Notes: generated by a model not told the origin, from the letters alone. Positions 16,263 to 25,903 are shown, counted from the stretch's first letter. The stretch is DNA of 56,886 nt from Streptomyces harenosi (GCF_011008945.1 NZ_WYCT01000006.1:1-56886); one strand, 5' to 3'. A program made the numbers and translations.

Positions 16263-16808
16263 ATGACGAGTGAGCCGGAGCAGCAGCTGGGAGTGGGGAC
16301 GCAGGACGCGTTCCAGCGCCTGTGGACGCCCCACCGGATGGCCTACATCCAGGGCGAGAACAAGCCGAGCGGCCCCGGGGCCGACGACGGGTGCCCCTTC
16401 TGCTCGATCCCGGCCAAGTCCGACGAGGACGGTCTGATCGTCAAGCGCGGTGAGCAGGTCTACGCGGTGCTCAACCTGTACCCGTACAACGGCGGCCACC
16501 TGATGACCGTGCCGTACCGCCATGTCGCCGACTACACGGATCTGACCGCGGCGGAGACGGCCGAGCTGGCCGAGCTGACCAAGCAGGCGATGACGGCCCT
16601 GCGCACCGCCTCCGGCGCCCACGGTTTCAACATCGGCATGAACCAGGGCTCGGTGGCCGGCGCCGGTATCGCCGCCCACCTCCACCAGCACGTCGTCCCC
16701 CGCTGGGGCGGCGACACGAACTTCATGCCGGTCGTCGGCCACACGAAGGTGCTGCCGCAGTTGCTGGGGGACACACGGAAGATGCTGGCCGCGGCCTGGC
16801 CCTCCTGA
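16263..16808 (+). CDS. HIT domain protein
   Basis: The 181-aa histidine-triad nucleotide-binding protein carries the motif HLHQHVV near residues 140-146. A conserved N-terminal CPFCSI, typical of the AP4A phosphorylase-like branch, binds zinc with a later histidine. These proteins hydrolyse or phosphorolyse nucleoside phosphate bonds; the actual substrate is unknown. ATG 16263 is preferred to ATG 16251, which would add MLHC. The transcript may be leaderless. Confidence 0.92.
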   Translation: MTSEPEQQLGVGTQDAFQRLWTPHRMAYIQGENKPSGPGADDGCPFCSIPAKSDEDGLIVKRGEQVYAVLNLYPYNGGHLMTVPYRHVADYTDLTAAETAELAELTKQAMTALRTASGAHGFNIGMNQGSVAGAGIAAHLHQHVVPRWGGDTNFMPVVGHTKVLPQLLGDTRKMLAAAWPS

Positions 16809-16818
16809 ACGGGCGGGC

Positions 16819-16852
16819 GGCGCCCCCGCCGGTGATCACGGGCGGGGGCACC
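16819..16852. terminator. Bidirectional terminator between convergent genes
   Basis: Arms of 12 nt (16819-16830 and 16841-16852), paired at 11 of 12 positions, enclose a 10-nt loop. They occupy the 48-bp gap between the HIT gene and the convergent membrane-protein gene. Confidence 0.75.
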
Positions 16853-16856
16853 GGCC

Positions 16857-18518
16857 TCACGCGTCGTACACGTCGGCCTTGCGCGGGGCCAGGTCCTGCA
16901 CGGCCGTGCTCAGGGACGCCGACCGCGCCCCGAACTTCTCCGTGTCCACGCCGTTCTCCCGCAGCACCTTGATCGCCGCGGCGTGCACCACCCGCAGGAC
17001 CGGTGCCGCAGCGCGCAGCGCGTCGTCGGCCATGAAGCGGTGCCGCCAGGGCTGGTCCGCCCAGGCGTGCCGCAGGCCGAACGGCTCGGGCAGCGCTATG
17101 GTGCCGCCGAGCCAGTTCAGCAGCGGGGGATACCAGGTGAGCGGGGCGCGGACGGCGAGTCGCACGACCTCGTTCGGGGTCATCAGGGGAAGCTTGACGG
17201 TGCGGGTCTCCCAGGGCTTGAACGACTTGGTGACCTCCTTCGTCGGCGCCTCCGGCTTGGCCGTGAACAGCGAGTTCACCGGACCCAGGGCATGGCCGGT
17301 GACCTCGATGCGCAAGGTGGCGTGCAGCACGGTCACCGTGATCATCATGGTGATGACCAGCTGCCCGTCCCACAGCGTCCACTGCACGCCCAGGTAGTGG
17401 CGGTCACCGGCGCCGAACTGCTGCTTGTTGCAGATCTCCTGCACGGCGTGCGGCTTGACCTGGTACGCCTCGACGTCCGTGCCCTCCGGGCGGGAGACCG
17501 CCCCGGCGTTCTCCCCGACCGGCGTCACGATCCAGTGCCGTATGGACGGGGCGGGGAAACCGCCGGTGTTCAGCGGGCCGCGCTCCAGCATGCGGAGCTG
17601 GTCGTGGATGGAGCGGATCACGTCCCAGCTCCTGAAGGGGTGGATCTCCCGGTCCGGGTCGGCCGGGACGAGCTCCTCGGCGAGCTGCCAGCTGCCCCAG
17701 CGCGTGCCCATGCCGAGTATGCCCTTGGGCCCGGCGTAGAAGACCGAGTTGGACTGCTGCTCGGCGCCCAGCCTGGCCAGGGACTGGCGCAGTTGCTCGG
17801 CCGCGGTCTCGCCCGGGTTGCTGGGCACCGCCTCGGGGACCTTCGCGCCGACGCTGCTGCCGGACAGCAGGCCGTCCCAGCGCTGCCGCAGGTCCTGCGC
17901 CGTGCGCTCGCAGATCCACTTGGCCCAGAACCAGCCGGCGACCGGCATGACGACCGCCGCGCGCGCGTACCAGCCCCAGAAGCCCGTGAAGGGCATGCGG
18001 AGCAGGAAGAGCAGGGCCAGGGCGCCGACCGCGAGCAGCAGGGCGGTGCCCAGGGCACCGGCCTGCTTGTTGTCCGACTTGGAGATGGTGGTGCGGATCT
18101 GGAACACCAGCAGCCACACCAGCAGCCCGGGCAGGAACAGCAGGCCGCACACCGCCATCACGGCGGACAGGCGGTTGTCGCGCTCCCGGCGGATGCGGTT
18201 GGCCGCCAGGCAGTGCTCGACGACCACCTGCGGCTCGACGCCGAAGGACTGGATGAGCGGCTTGCGCCCGCTGCCCAGCATGCGGTCGACCACCGCGCGG
18301 GAGAACGCCTCGCCCAGATTGGGCCGGAAGATCGTGGCCCATTTGCGGCCCGGCTTGACGGTCGACTGGTGCCACTCGTTGTTGGCCTTGAGTATCTCCT
18401 CCACGGGGCCGTCCCGGTAGGCGGCCGACGCGAGGGCGAAGGTAGCCGTCTGCCCCTCGTCGCCCGCACGCGGCACCTGAGGCCCGAAGAAGTCCGCGTA
18501 ACCGCTCTCAACGGTCAT
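16857..18518 (-). CDS. Uncharacterised multi-pass membrane protein
   Basis: The 553-aa product has a soluble N-terminal part of about 117 residues (GYADFFGPQ, KWATIFRPNLGEAFSRAVVD). Three membrane helices follow at about 118-139, 154-174 and 180-201. A large C-terminal region contains one more hydrophobic segment (QLVITMMITVTVLH). No catalytic motif or known family is recognised. ATG 18518 is preceded by a GGGGGCGGGA purine stretch. The coding sequence is intact with normal codon use, so it is a genuine gene. A palindrome sits about 60 bp upstream. Confidence 0.8.
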   Translation of the reverse strand: MTVESGYADFFGPQVPRAGDEGQTATFALASAAYRDGPVEEILKANNEWHQSTVKPGRKWATIFRPNLGEAFSRAVVDRMLGSGRKPLIQSFGVEPQVVVEHCLAANRIRRERDNRLSAVMAVCGLLFLPGLLVWLLVFQIRTTISKSDNKQAGALGTALLLAVGALALLFLLRMPFTGFWGWYARAAVVMPVAGWFWAKWICERTAQDLRQRWDGLLSGSSVGAKVPEAVPSNPGETAAEQLRQSLARLGAEQQSNSVFYAGPKGILGMGTRWGSWQLAEELVPADPDREIHPFRSWDVIRSIHDQLRMLERGPLNTGGFPAPSIRHWIVTPVGENAGAVSRPEGTDVEAYQVKPHAVQEICNKQQFGAGDRHYLGVQWTLWDGQLVITMMITVTVLHATLRIEVTGHALGPVNSLFTAKPEAPTKEVTKSFKPWETRTVKLPLMTPNEVVRLAVRAPLTWYPPLLNWLGGTIALPEPFGLRHAWADQPWRHRFMADDALRAAAPVLRVVHAAAIKVLRENGVDTEKFGARSASLSTAVQDLAPRKADVYDA

Positions 18519-18909
18519 TCCCGCCCCCGATCGCCGCCATCTGTCGCTCTGCGGCCTTCCCGACTTCCTTGCTCCGCACACCTGTTGAACAGGTCATCAG
18601 GGTATCCGCCGGCACCGGCGCGCACCGGCGGACCGCCCAAGGCGCCCCCTGTGCGCGCGGGGAGCCTCCGGCGCGCGCAGAGGGCGGCGGTGGCGCCGGG
18701 GTGCCCGCCCGGCCCTCACCGGTCCGAGGGCCGGGCCGCGGAAAGGCCCCGGAACCGGGGGCGGGCCGCGGACGGCGGGCCGGCTGCGGCGGGCACCGCG
18801 CGCGGACGCGCGGGGTCCGGCCCGCCCCGCACCCCGGCGCCGGTGGGCACGGAGGGGCCCGGGGCTCCCGGGGCCCGGGCGCCGGGTCCCGGCCGGGGCC
18901 CCGCGCCCG
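18519..18909. other. Intergenic region, no gene seen
   Basis: This 391-bp gap separates two minus-strand genes. The part nearest the downstream gene holds a palindrome. The remainder (about 18610-18909) is very GC-rich and carries no supported gene or clear terminator. Confidence 0.55.
18580..18594. promoter_or_regulatory. 15-bp perfect palindrome, candidate operator
   Basis: ACCTGTTGAACAGGT has 7-bp arms around a central G, 62 bp upstream of the membrane-protein ATG at 18518. It is less GC-rich than its surroundings, which makes chance occurrence less likely. No regulator can be named. Confidence 0.45.
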
Positions 18910-21108
18910 TCACGAGGCGTCGCGCGCCTGCGCCCGCACCCGCTCCGCGACCTGCGGCGGCATCGGCTCGTGCCGGGCGTAGTGCCGGCTGAAGCGGGCG
19001 GTGCCGTGGGAGAGGGAGCGCAGATCGACGGCGTACCGGCCGATCTCGATCTCGGGGACCTCCGCCCGGACGAGTGTGCGCCCGCCCGCCACCTGTTCGG
19101 TGCCCAGCACCCGGCCGCGCCGCCCGGACAGATCGCTCATCACGGCGCCCACGTAGGCGTCGCCGACCAGCACGCCCACCTCGGCCACGGGCTCCAGCAG
19201 ATGGATCTTCGCGTCCGCCGCCGCCTCGCGCAGCGCCAGCGCGCCGGCCGTCTGGAAGGCGGCGTCGGAGGAGTCCACCGAGTGCGCCTTGCCGTCCAGC
19301 AGGGTCACCCGGACGTCGACGAGCGGGTACCCGGCGGCGACGCCCCTGGCCGCCTGCGCCCGCACGCCCTTCTCGACGGAGGGGATGAACTGGCGCGGCA
19401 CCGCCCCGCCGACCACCTTGTCCACGAACTCGATGCCCGAGCCGCCCGGCAGCGGTTCCACCTCGATCTCGCAGATCGCGAACTGTCCGTGCCCGCCGGA
19501 CTGCTTGACGTGACGGCCGCGCCCGGCGGACTTGCCGGCGAAGGTCTCGCGCAGGGACACCTTGTGCGGCACGACGTCGACCTGGACGCCGTACCGGGTG
19601 CGCAGCCGCTCCAGCGCCACGTCCGCGTGCGCCTCGCCCAGGCACCACAGCACGACCTGACGGGTGTCCTGGTTCTGTTCCAGCCGCATCGTCGGGTCCT
19701 CGGCCACCAGCCGGGCCAGCCCCTGCGAGAGCTTGTCCTCGTCCGGCTTGCTGTGTGCCTGGATGGCCAGCGGCAGCAGCGGGTCGGGCATCTCCCACGG
19801 CGCCATCAGCAGCGGGTCGTCCTTGGCGGAGAGCGTGTCCCCGGTCTCGGCCCGGCTCAGCTTGGCCACGCAGGCCAGGTCGCCCGCGACGACGTGCGGG
19901 ACCGGGTGCTGCTGCTTGCCGAACGGCATGGACAGCGCGCCGATCCGCTCGTCGAGGTCGTGGTCCTCGTGGCCGCGGTCGGCCAGCCCGTGCCCGGAGA
20001 CGTGCACGGTCTGGTCGGCGCGCAGGGTGCCGGAGAAGACGCGGATCAGCGACAGGCGGCCGACGTAGGGGTCGGAGGAGGTCTTCACCACCTCGGCGAC
20101 CAGCGCCTCGTCGGGGTCGCACGGCCGCAGCTCGCGCTCCTGGCCGTCCGGTGTCGTCACCCGCGGCGCCTCCCGCTCCAGCGGCGTCGGGAAGCCGCCG
20201 GTGATCAGCTCCAGCAGCTCCACCGTGCCGAGCCCCTGCCGGGCCCCCTCGGCGGCCGGAGCCGCGGCCAGGACGGGGAAGAACGCCCCGCGCGCCACGG
20301 CCCGCTCCAGGTCCTGGACGAGCGTCTTCAGGTCGATCCGCTCACCGCCCAGATAGCGGTCCATGAGGGTCTCGTCCTCGCTCTCCGCGATGATCCCCTC
20401 GATCAGCCGGTTGCGGGCCTCCTCGATGAGCGGCATCCGGTCCTCGCCCGGCTCGGACTCCGCGCGCTCCCCGCCGGAGTAGTCGAACAGCTTCTGCGTC
20501 AGCAGCCCGATCAGGCCCGTCACGGGCGCGTGCCCGTCCGGCGCCTGCGGGCCGCGCAGCGGCAGGTACAGCGGCAGGACCGCGTCGGGGTCCTCCGCGC
20601 CGAACGCCTCCGCGCAGATCCGCGTCATCTCCTCGAAGTCCGCCCGGGCGGCCTCCAGGTGCGTGACCACGATCGCCCGCGGCATGCCGACCGCCGCGCA
20701 CTCGTCCCACACCATGCGGGTCGAGCCGTCCACGCCGTCCGCGGCCGACACCACGAACAGCGCCGCGTCCGCCGCGCGCAGGCCGGCCCGGAGCTCACCG
20801 ACGAAGTCGGCGTACCCGGGGGTGTCCAGAAGGTTGATCTTGATGTCGTCCCATGCCACGGGCACGAGGGAGAGCTGTACCGAGCGGTGCTGCCGGTGCT
20901 CGATCTCGTCGTAGTCGGAGACGGTGCCGCCGTCCTCCACGCGGCCCGCCCGGTTCACCGCTCCCGCCGTGAGGGCGAGAGCCTCCACCAGAGTCGTCTT
21001 GCCCGCACCGGAGTGGCCGACCAGCACCACGTTCCGGATGGACGCGGGGTGGTCGGCCGCCACTGCCCTGCCGGCGGCTCCGGGGTGGGTGTGCGCCTTG
21101 TCGCCCAT
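18910..21108 (-). CDS. EF-G2-like translational GTPase
   Basis: The 732-aa product has the five-domain EF-G architecture. The P-loop GHSGAGKT is at residues 31-38 and G3 DTPGYADF starts at residue 95. The G4 position reads THLE (149-152) instead of NKxD, so guanine specificity is probably altered. This matches the actinobacterial EF-G-like (EF-G2) group, not FusA. The mycobacterial EF-G2 was reported to bind GTP without ribosome-stimulated hydrolysis. ATG 21108 has GGAGG upstream. It is divergent from pgsA. Confidence 0.9.
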   Translation of the reverse strand: MGDKAHTHPGAAGRAVAADHPASIRNVVLVGHSGAGKTTLVEALALTAGAVNRAGRVEDGGTVSDYDEIEHRQHRSVQLSLVPVAWDDIKINLLDTPGYADFVGELRAGLRAADAALFVVSAADGVDGSTRMVWDECAAVGMPRAIVVTHLEAARADFEEMTRICAEAFGAEDPDAVLPLYLPLRGPQAPDGHAPVTGLIGLLTQKLFDYSGGERAESEPGEDRMPLIEEARNRLIEGIIAESEDETLMDRYLGGERIDLKTLVQDLERAVARGAFFPVLAAAPAAEGARQGLGTVELLELITGGFPTPLEREAPRVTTPDGQERELRPCDPDEALVAEVVKTSSDPYVGRLSLIRVFSGTLRADQTVHVSGHGLADRGHEDHDLDERIGALSMPFGKQQHPVPHVVAGDLACVAKLSRAETGDTLSAKDDPLLMAPWEMPDPLLPLAIQAHSKPDEDKLSQGLARLVAEDPTMRLEQNQDTRQVVLWCLGEAHADVALERLRTRYGVQVDVVPHKVSLRETFAGKSAGRGRHVKQSGGHGQFAICEIEVEPLPGGSGIEFVDKVVGGAVPRQFIPSVEKGVRAQAARGVAAGYPLVDVRVTLLDGKAHSVDSSDAAFQTAGALALREAAADAKIHLLEPVAEVGVLVGDAYVGAVMSDLSGRRGRVLGTEQVAGGRTLVRAEVPEIEIGRYAVDLRSLSHGTARFSRHYARHEPMPPQVAERVRAQARDAS

Positions 21109-21373
21109 AACCTTGCCTCCCGTGCACGGGTGAGGTCACTGCGGGCGCGGACACGCGGGGGCCGCGTGCGGGGCGGCTCCGGCGACGCCCGCGGTCCTTC
21201 GAGCTTTCCACTCCCGTCACGCCCCGTCCATACGAACGACCCGGACCGGCCGCCCGCCGGTGCCGTACCGGGGGCCGCGGGTGCCCGGCGGCCGGCCACG
21301 CGCGCGCGTGGCTACGATGGGCCAGCCGGTGGCCAGCAGGGGCCACGCGGCCACACCGACCGTCGGGAAGGCC

Positions 21374-22048
21374 ATGCTGAACAAGTACGCGCGTGCATTC
21401 TTCACGCGTGTCCTCACACCGTTCGCCGCGTTTCTCATCCGCCGGGGCGTGAGCCCGGACACGGTCACGCTCATCGGCACCGCCGGTGTGGTCGCGGGCG
21501 CGCTGGTCTTCTACCCCATGGGCGAGTTCTTCTGGGGCACGGTCGTGATCACGCTGTTCGTCTTCTCCGACCTCGTCGACGGCAACATGGCGCGCCAGCT
21601 CGGCCGCTCCAGCCGCTGGGGCGCCTTCCTGGACTCCACCCTCGACCGGGTCGCCGACGGCGCGATCTTCGGCGGCTTCGCGCTCTGGTACGCCGGGAGC
21701 GGCGACGACAACGTCCTGTGCGCGGTGTCGATCTTCTGCCTGGCCAGCGGGCAGGTGGTGTCGTACACCAAGGCGCGCGGCGAGTCGATCGGCCTGCCGG
21801 TCGCCGTCAACGGGCTGGTGGAGCGGGCCGAGCGCCTGGTGGTCTCCCTGGTCGCGGCGGGACTGGCGGGTCTGCACGCGTTCGGCGTGCCGGGCATCCA
21901 GTACCTGCTGCCGGCCGCTCTGTGGATCGTCGCCGCCGGCAGCCTCGTCACGCTCGTCCAGCGGGTCGTCACCGTCCGCCGCGAGTCCGCCGAGGCGGAG
22001 GCCGCGGCGGCCCGGCAGCACGACCAGGGCAGCGAGGCGGCGAAGTGA
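21374..22048 (+). CDS. pgsA: Phosphatidylinositol phosphate synthase
   Basis: The 224-aa CDP-alcohol phosphatidyltransferase shows the full signature D66-LV-DG-NM-AR, then G83, D87 and D91. Five or six membrane helices are predicted. In actinobacteria this enzyme joins CDP-diacylglycerol and inositol-1-phosphate. The two following genes, for acylation and mannosylation of phosphatidylinositol, support that role over phosphatidylglycerolphosphate synthesis. ATG 21374 fits the family N-terminus MLNKYARAFFTRV; the frame is open upstream. Confidence 0.92.
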   Translation: MLNKYARAFFTRVLTPFAAFLIRRGVSPDTVTLIGTAGVVAGALVFYPMGEFFWGTVVITLFVFSDLVDGNMARQLGRSSRWGAFLDSTLDRVADGAIFGGFALWYAGSGDDNVLCAVSIFCLASGQVVSYTKARGESIGLPVAVNGLVERAERLVVSLVAAGLAGLHAFGVPGIQYLLPAALWIVAAGSLVTLVQRVVTVRRESAEAEAAAARQHDQGSEAAK

Positions 22049-22965
22049 ATCCCCGGGACCGGCTGTCGGACGCGCTGTACGGCCTGGGCTGGAGCACGGT
22101 GAAGAAGCTCCCCGAGCCGGTCGCCGTACGGCTCGGCCGCACCATCGCCGACCTCGCCTGGAAACAGCGCGGCAGCGGCGTGCGGCGGCTGGAGAGCAAC
22201 TACGCGCGCGTGGTGCCCGGTGCGAGCCCCGAGCGGCTCGCCGAGCTCTCCCGCGCGGGCATGCGCTCGTACCTGCGCTACTGGATGGAGTCCTTCCGGC
22301 TGCCCGCCTGGAGCGCCGAGCGCATAAGGGGCGCGTTCGCCGGCAAGGACCTGCACCACCTCACCGACGCCATGGCCGAGGGCCGGGGCGCCGTCCTCGC
22401 CCTGCCGCACCTGGCCAACTGGGACCTGGCCGGCGCCTGGGTCACCACCGAGCTGGGCCTGCCCTTCACCACGGTCGCCGAGCGGCTGAAGCCGGAGTCG
22501 CTCTACGACCGGTTCGTCGCCTACCGGGAGGGCCTCGGCATGGAGGTCCTGCCGCACACCGGCGGCACCGCCTTCGGCGCCCTGGCCCGGCGGCTGCGCG
22601 GCGGCGGCCTGGTCTGCCTGGTGGCCGACCGCGACCTGTCCGCCTCCGGCGTGGAGGTGACGTTCTTCGGCGAGACGGCACGGATGCCCGCGGGGCCCGC
22701 GCTGCTCGCCCAGCAGACCGGGGCGGCGCTGCTCCCGGTCACCCTCTGGTACGACGACTCGCCCGTGATGCGGGGGCGGGTCCACCCGCCGGTCGAGGTG
22801 CCGCCGACGGGTACGCGGCGCGAGAAGACGGCCGTCATGACCCAGGCGCTGGCCGACGCCTTCGCCACCGGGATCGCCGCCCATCCGGAGGACTGGCACA
22901 TGCTGCAGCGCCTGTGGCTCGCCGACCTCGACCCCGCCAGGGCGCCGGAAGAGGGCGCGTCGTGA
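22045..22965 (+). CDS. patA: Phosphatidylinositol mannoside acyltransferase
   Basis: The 306-aa product belongs to the HtrB/lysophospholipid acyltransferase superfamily. The catalytic HX4D appears as HLANWD near residue 121, and the second block is MPAGPALLAQQTGAALLPV. It is expected to acylate the mannose of phosphatidylinositol mannosides at the inner face of the membrane. GTG 22045 overlaps the pgsA stop by four bases (GTGA), so translation is coupled. The assignment relies on the family and the pgsA-pimA context. Confidence 0.88.
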   Translation: MNPRDRLSDALYGLGWSTVKKLPEPVAVRLGRTIADLAWKQRGSGVRRLESNYARVVPGASPERLAELSRAGMRSYLRYWMESFRLPAWSAERIRGAFAGKDLHHLTDAMAEGRGAVLALPHLANWDLAGAWVTTELGLPFTTVAERLKPESLYDRFVAYREGLGMEVLPHTGGTAFGALARRLRGGGLVCLVADRDLSASGVEVTFFGETARMPAGPALLAQQTGAALLPVTLWYDDSPVMRGRVHPPVEVPPTGTRREKTAVMTQALADAFATGIAAHPEDWHMLQRLWLADLDPARAPEEGAS

Positions 22966-24125
22966 GGATCGGCATCGTCTGCCCGTACTCCTGGGACGTG
23001 CCCGGCGGCGTCCAGTTCCACATCCGCGACCTGGCCGAGTACTTCATCCGGCTCGGCCACGAGGTCTCCGTCCTCGCGCCCGCCGACGACGACACCCCGC
23101 TGCCGCCGTACGTGGTCTCCGCCGGGCGCGCGGTGCCGGTGCCGTACAACGGCTCGGTGGCCCGGCTGAACTTCGGCTTCCTGTCGGCGGCCCGCGTCAG
23201 GCGCTGGCTGCACGAGGGCGCCTTCGACGTCATCCACATCCACGAGCCGACCTCGCCCTCGCTCGGCCTGCTGGCCTGCTGGGCCGCGCAGGGCCCGATC
23301 GTGGCCACCTTCCACACCTCCAACCCGCGCTCCCGGGCGATGATCGCCGCCTACGCGATCCTCCAGGCGGCGCTGGAGAAGATCAGCGCCCGCATCGCCG
23401 TGAGCGAGTACGCCCGCCGCACCCTCGTCGAGCACCTCGGCGGCGACGCGGTGGTGATCCCCAACGGTGTCGACGTGGACTTCTTCGCCGAGGCCGAGCC
23501 CAGGCCCGAGTGGCAGGGCGGCACGATCGGCTTCATAGGCCGCATCGACGAGCCCCGCAAGGGCCTGCCCGTGCTGATGCGGGCCCTGCCGAAGATCCTC
23601 GCCGCCCGCCCGGGGACCCGGCTGCTCGTCGCCGGACGCGGGGACGAGGAGGAGGCGGTCGCGAGCCTGCCCGGGGAGCTGCGCTCGCGCGTGGAGTTCC
23701 TCGGCATGATCAGCGACGAGGACAAGGCCCGCTTCCTGCGCAGCATCGACCTGTACGTGGCACCCAACACCGGCGGCGAGAGCTTCGGGATCATCCTGGT
23801 GGAGGCCATGTCCGCGGGCGCTCCCGTCCTCGCCTCCGACCTGGACGCCTTCGCCCAGGTGCTCGACCGGGGAGCGGCGGGCGAGCTGTTCCCCAACGAG
23901 GACGCCGACGCGCTGGCCGAGGCGGCCGTGCGGCTGCTGGCGGACCCGGCGCGACGGGCCGAGCTGCGCGCGCGGGGCAGCGCCCACGTCCGGCGCTTCG
24001 ACTGGTCGACCGTCGGCGCGGACATCATGTCCGTGTACGAGACGGTGACGGCCGGAGCGGCGGCGGTGGCGGCGGACGACCGCGCGACGGGGCTGCGGGC
24101 GCGGCTGGGGCTGGCGCGGGACTGA
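22962..24125 (+). CDS. pimA: GDP-mannose-dependent phosphatidylinositol alpha-mannosyltransferase
   Basis: The 387-aa GT4 (GT-B fold) glycosyltransferase starts MRIGIVCPYSWDVPGGVQFH, which contains the glycine-rich acceptor loop. The sugar-nucleotide site GGESFGIILVEAMSAG contains the E-x7-E motif, and GRIDEPRKGL is conserved. It should add the first mannose to phosphatidylinositol. GTG 22962 overlaps the previous stop by four bases, making it the third gene of a coupled operon. Confidence 0.93.
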   Translation: MRIGIVCPYSWDVPGGVQFHIRDLAEYFIRLGHEVSVLAPADDDTPLPPYVVSAGRAVPVPYNGSVARLNFGFLSAARVRRWLHEGAFDVIHIHEPTSPSLGLLACWAAQGPIVATFHTSNPRSRAMIAAYAILQAALEKISARIAVSEYARRTLVEHLGGDAVVIPNGVDVDFFAEAEPRPEWQGGTIGFIGRIDEPRKGLPVLMRALPKILAARPGTRLLVAGRGDEEEAVASLPGELRSRVEFLGMISDEDKARFLRSIDLYVAPNTGGESFGIILVEAMSAGAPVLASDLDAFAQVLDRGAAGELFPNEDADALAEAAVRLLADPARRAELRARGSAHVRRFDWSTVGADIMSVYETVTAGAAAVAADDRATGLRARLGLARD

Positions 24126-24315
24126 GCGGGCCGCACCCGGCGGCGGGCTCCGGCGTCGTCGCCCCGCCCGGCGCCCGGGCACGGGGCCGGAGCGAGGGGG
24201 ACGGGCGGCGTCGTCGCCCCCCGGTGGGGGCTGGTCCGGGGGTCCGGTCCGCCCGGCGGCGGCCGCCCCGGGACCCGGCCCGCCCGGACCGGGCGCCCCG
24301 GTAGCCTTGCCGCCC

Positions 24316-24858
24316 GTGACCGCAACCCTGATCTGGATCCTCGTCGTCCTCGTCGCGATCGGCCTGTACCTGAGCTGGACGGCGGGCCGGCTGGACCGGC
24401 TGCACGCCCGGATCGACGCCGCCCGCGCCGCCCTCGACGCGCAGTTGCTGCGCCGGGCCTCGGTGGCCCAGGAACTGGCCACGTCCGGCGTGCTCGACCC
24501 GGCCGCCTCGATCGTGCTCTACGAGGCCGCGCACGCGGCGCGCCAGGCCGAGGAGGAGCAGCGGGAGGTCGCCGAGAGCGAGCTCAGCCAGGCGCTGCGG
24601 GCCGTGTTCGCCGACACCCAGCAGGTCGAGGGCCTGCGCGAGGCGCCCGGGGGAGAGGAGGCGGCCCGCGAGCTGGCCGAGGCGGTACGGCGGGTGCCGA
24701 TGGCGCGGCGCTTCCACAACGACGCCGTGGGGGCCGCCCGCAGGCTGCGCGAGCACCGCAAGGTGCGCTGGTTCCGGCTGGCCGGGCACGCCCCCTTCCC
24801 GCTCGCCTTCGAGATGGACGACGAACCCCCGGCGGCCCTGGTGGAACGGGTGGCCTGA
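24316..24858 (+). CDS. Membrane-anchored protein of unknown function
   Basis: The 180-aa product has one N-terminal membrane helix (residues 3-22), then a long charged helical region ([20 protein letters not shown]) resembling LemA-type proteins. An acidic C-terminus follows. It is probably anchored with its helical domain in the cytoplasm or at the membrane surface. GTG 24316 is preferred over TTG 24307. It follows pimA after 190 bp that hold no obvious feature. The LemA resemblance is by pattern only. Confidence 0.75.
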   Translation: MTATLIWILVVLVAIGLYLSWTAGRLDRLHARIDAARAALDAQLLRRASVAQELATSGVLDPAASIVLYEAAHAARQAEEEQREVAESELSQALRAVFADTQQVEGLREAPGGEEAARELAEAVRRVPMARRFHNDAVGAARRLREHRKVRWFRLAGHAPFPLAFEMDDEPPAALVERVA

Positions 24859-24914
24859 ACGCCCTCGGGCGCCCCCGGGCGCGCAAAAGGATCCACCGCC
24901 TTCGCATTGGCCCT

Positions 24915-24928
24915 TGCTGTGGACTGGT
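24915..24928. promoter_or_regulatory. Possible PdxR-like site upstream of pdxS
   Basis: TGCTGTGGACTGG resembles the AAAGTGG-type half-site described for the MocR-family activator PdxR of Corynebacterium. It lies about 60 bp upstream of the pdxS start. No pdxR gene is adjacent, and the match is partial. Confidence 0.2.
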
Positions 24929-24983
24929 TCCCTCGCGTTTCCTCAGTCCTGCAGAAACCCTCTTCCCTACAGCGAGGTCATCC

Positions 24984-25898
24984 GTGTCCACCACGACCCC
25001 CAACTCCGCCCAGGCCCCCGAGACCGGCACCGCACGCGTCAAGCGCGGCATGGCCGAGCAGCTCAAGGGCGGCGTGATCATGGACGTCGTCACGCCGGAG
25101 CAGGCGAAGATCGCCGAGGACGCGGGCGCCGTCGCCGTCATGGCCCTGGAGCGGGTCCCGGCCGACATCCGCAAGGACGGCGGCGTGGCCCGGATGTCGG
25201 ACCCGGACATGATCGAGGGCATCATCGACGCCGTCTCGATCCCGGTCATGGCCAAGTCCCGCATCGGCCACTTCGTCGAGGCCCAGGTGCTGCAGTCCCT
25301 CGGCGTCGACTACATCGACGAGTCCGAGGTGCTCACCCCGGCCGACGAGGTCAACCACTCCGACAAGTGGGCCTTCACCACCCCCTTCGTCTGCGGCGCC
25401 ACCAACCTCGGCGAGGCCCTGCGCCGCATCGCCGAGGGCGCCGCGATGATCCGCTCCAAGGGCGAGGCCGGCACCGGAAACGTCGTCGAGGCCGTCCGCC
25501 ACCTGCGCCAGATCAAGAACGAGATCGCCCGTCTGCGCGGCTACGACAACCACGAGCTGTACGCCGCCGCCAAGGAGCTGCGCGCCCCGTACGAGCTGGT
25601 CAAGGAGGTCGCCGAGCTGGGCAAGCTCCCCGTGGTGCTGTTCTCCGCCGGCGGCGTGGCCACCCCGGCCGACGCGGCGCTGATGCGCCAGCTCGGCGCC
25701 GAGGGCGTCTTCGTCGGCTCCGGCATCTTCAAGTCCGGCGACCCGGCCAAGCGGGCCGCCGCCATCGTGAAGGCCACCACCTTCTACGACGACCCGAAGA
25801 TCATCGCCGACGCCTCCCGCAACCTGGGCGAGGCCATGGTCGGCATCAACTGCGACACCCTGCCCGAGACCGAGCGCTACGCCAACCGCGGCTGGTAA
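24984..25898 (+). CDS. pdxS: Pyridoxal 5'-phosphate synthase subunit PdxS
   Basis: The 304-aa (beta/alpha)8 synthase makes pyridoxal phosphate from ribose 5-phosphate, glyceraldehyde 3-phosphate and ammonia from PdxT. Landmarks are [16 protein letters not shown], the catalytic lysines in VMAKSRIGH and [17 protein letters not shown], and the phosphate-binding [15 protein letters not shown] 24984 follows a GAGG site. pdxT starts five bases after its stop. Confidence 0.98.
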   Translation: MSTTTPNSAQAPETGTARVKRGMAEQLKGGVIMDVVTPEQAKIAEDAGAVAVMALERVPADIRKDGGVARMSDPDMIEGIIDAVSIPVMAKSRIGHFVEAQVLQSLGVDYIDESEVLTPADEVNHSDKWAFTTPFVCGATNLGEALRRIAEGAAMIRSKGEAGTGNVVEAVRHLRQIKNEIARLRGYDNHELYAAAKELRAPYELVKEVAELGKLPVVLFSAGGVATPADAALMRQLGAEGVFVGSGIFKSGDPAKRAAAIVKATTFYDDPKIIADASRNLGEAMVGINCDTLPETERYANRGW

Positions 25899-25903
25899 CC
25901 CCC

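Noticed and set aside
21260..21373. Extended N-terminus of PgsA from ATG 21260 or 21317
   Set aside because: The added residues are Arg/Pro-rich and unlike the family, which begins at MLNKYARAFF.
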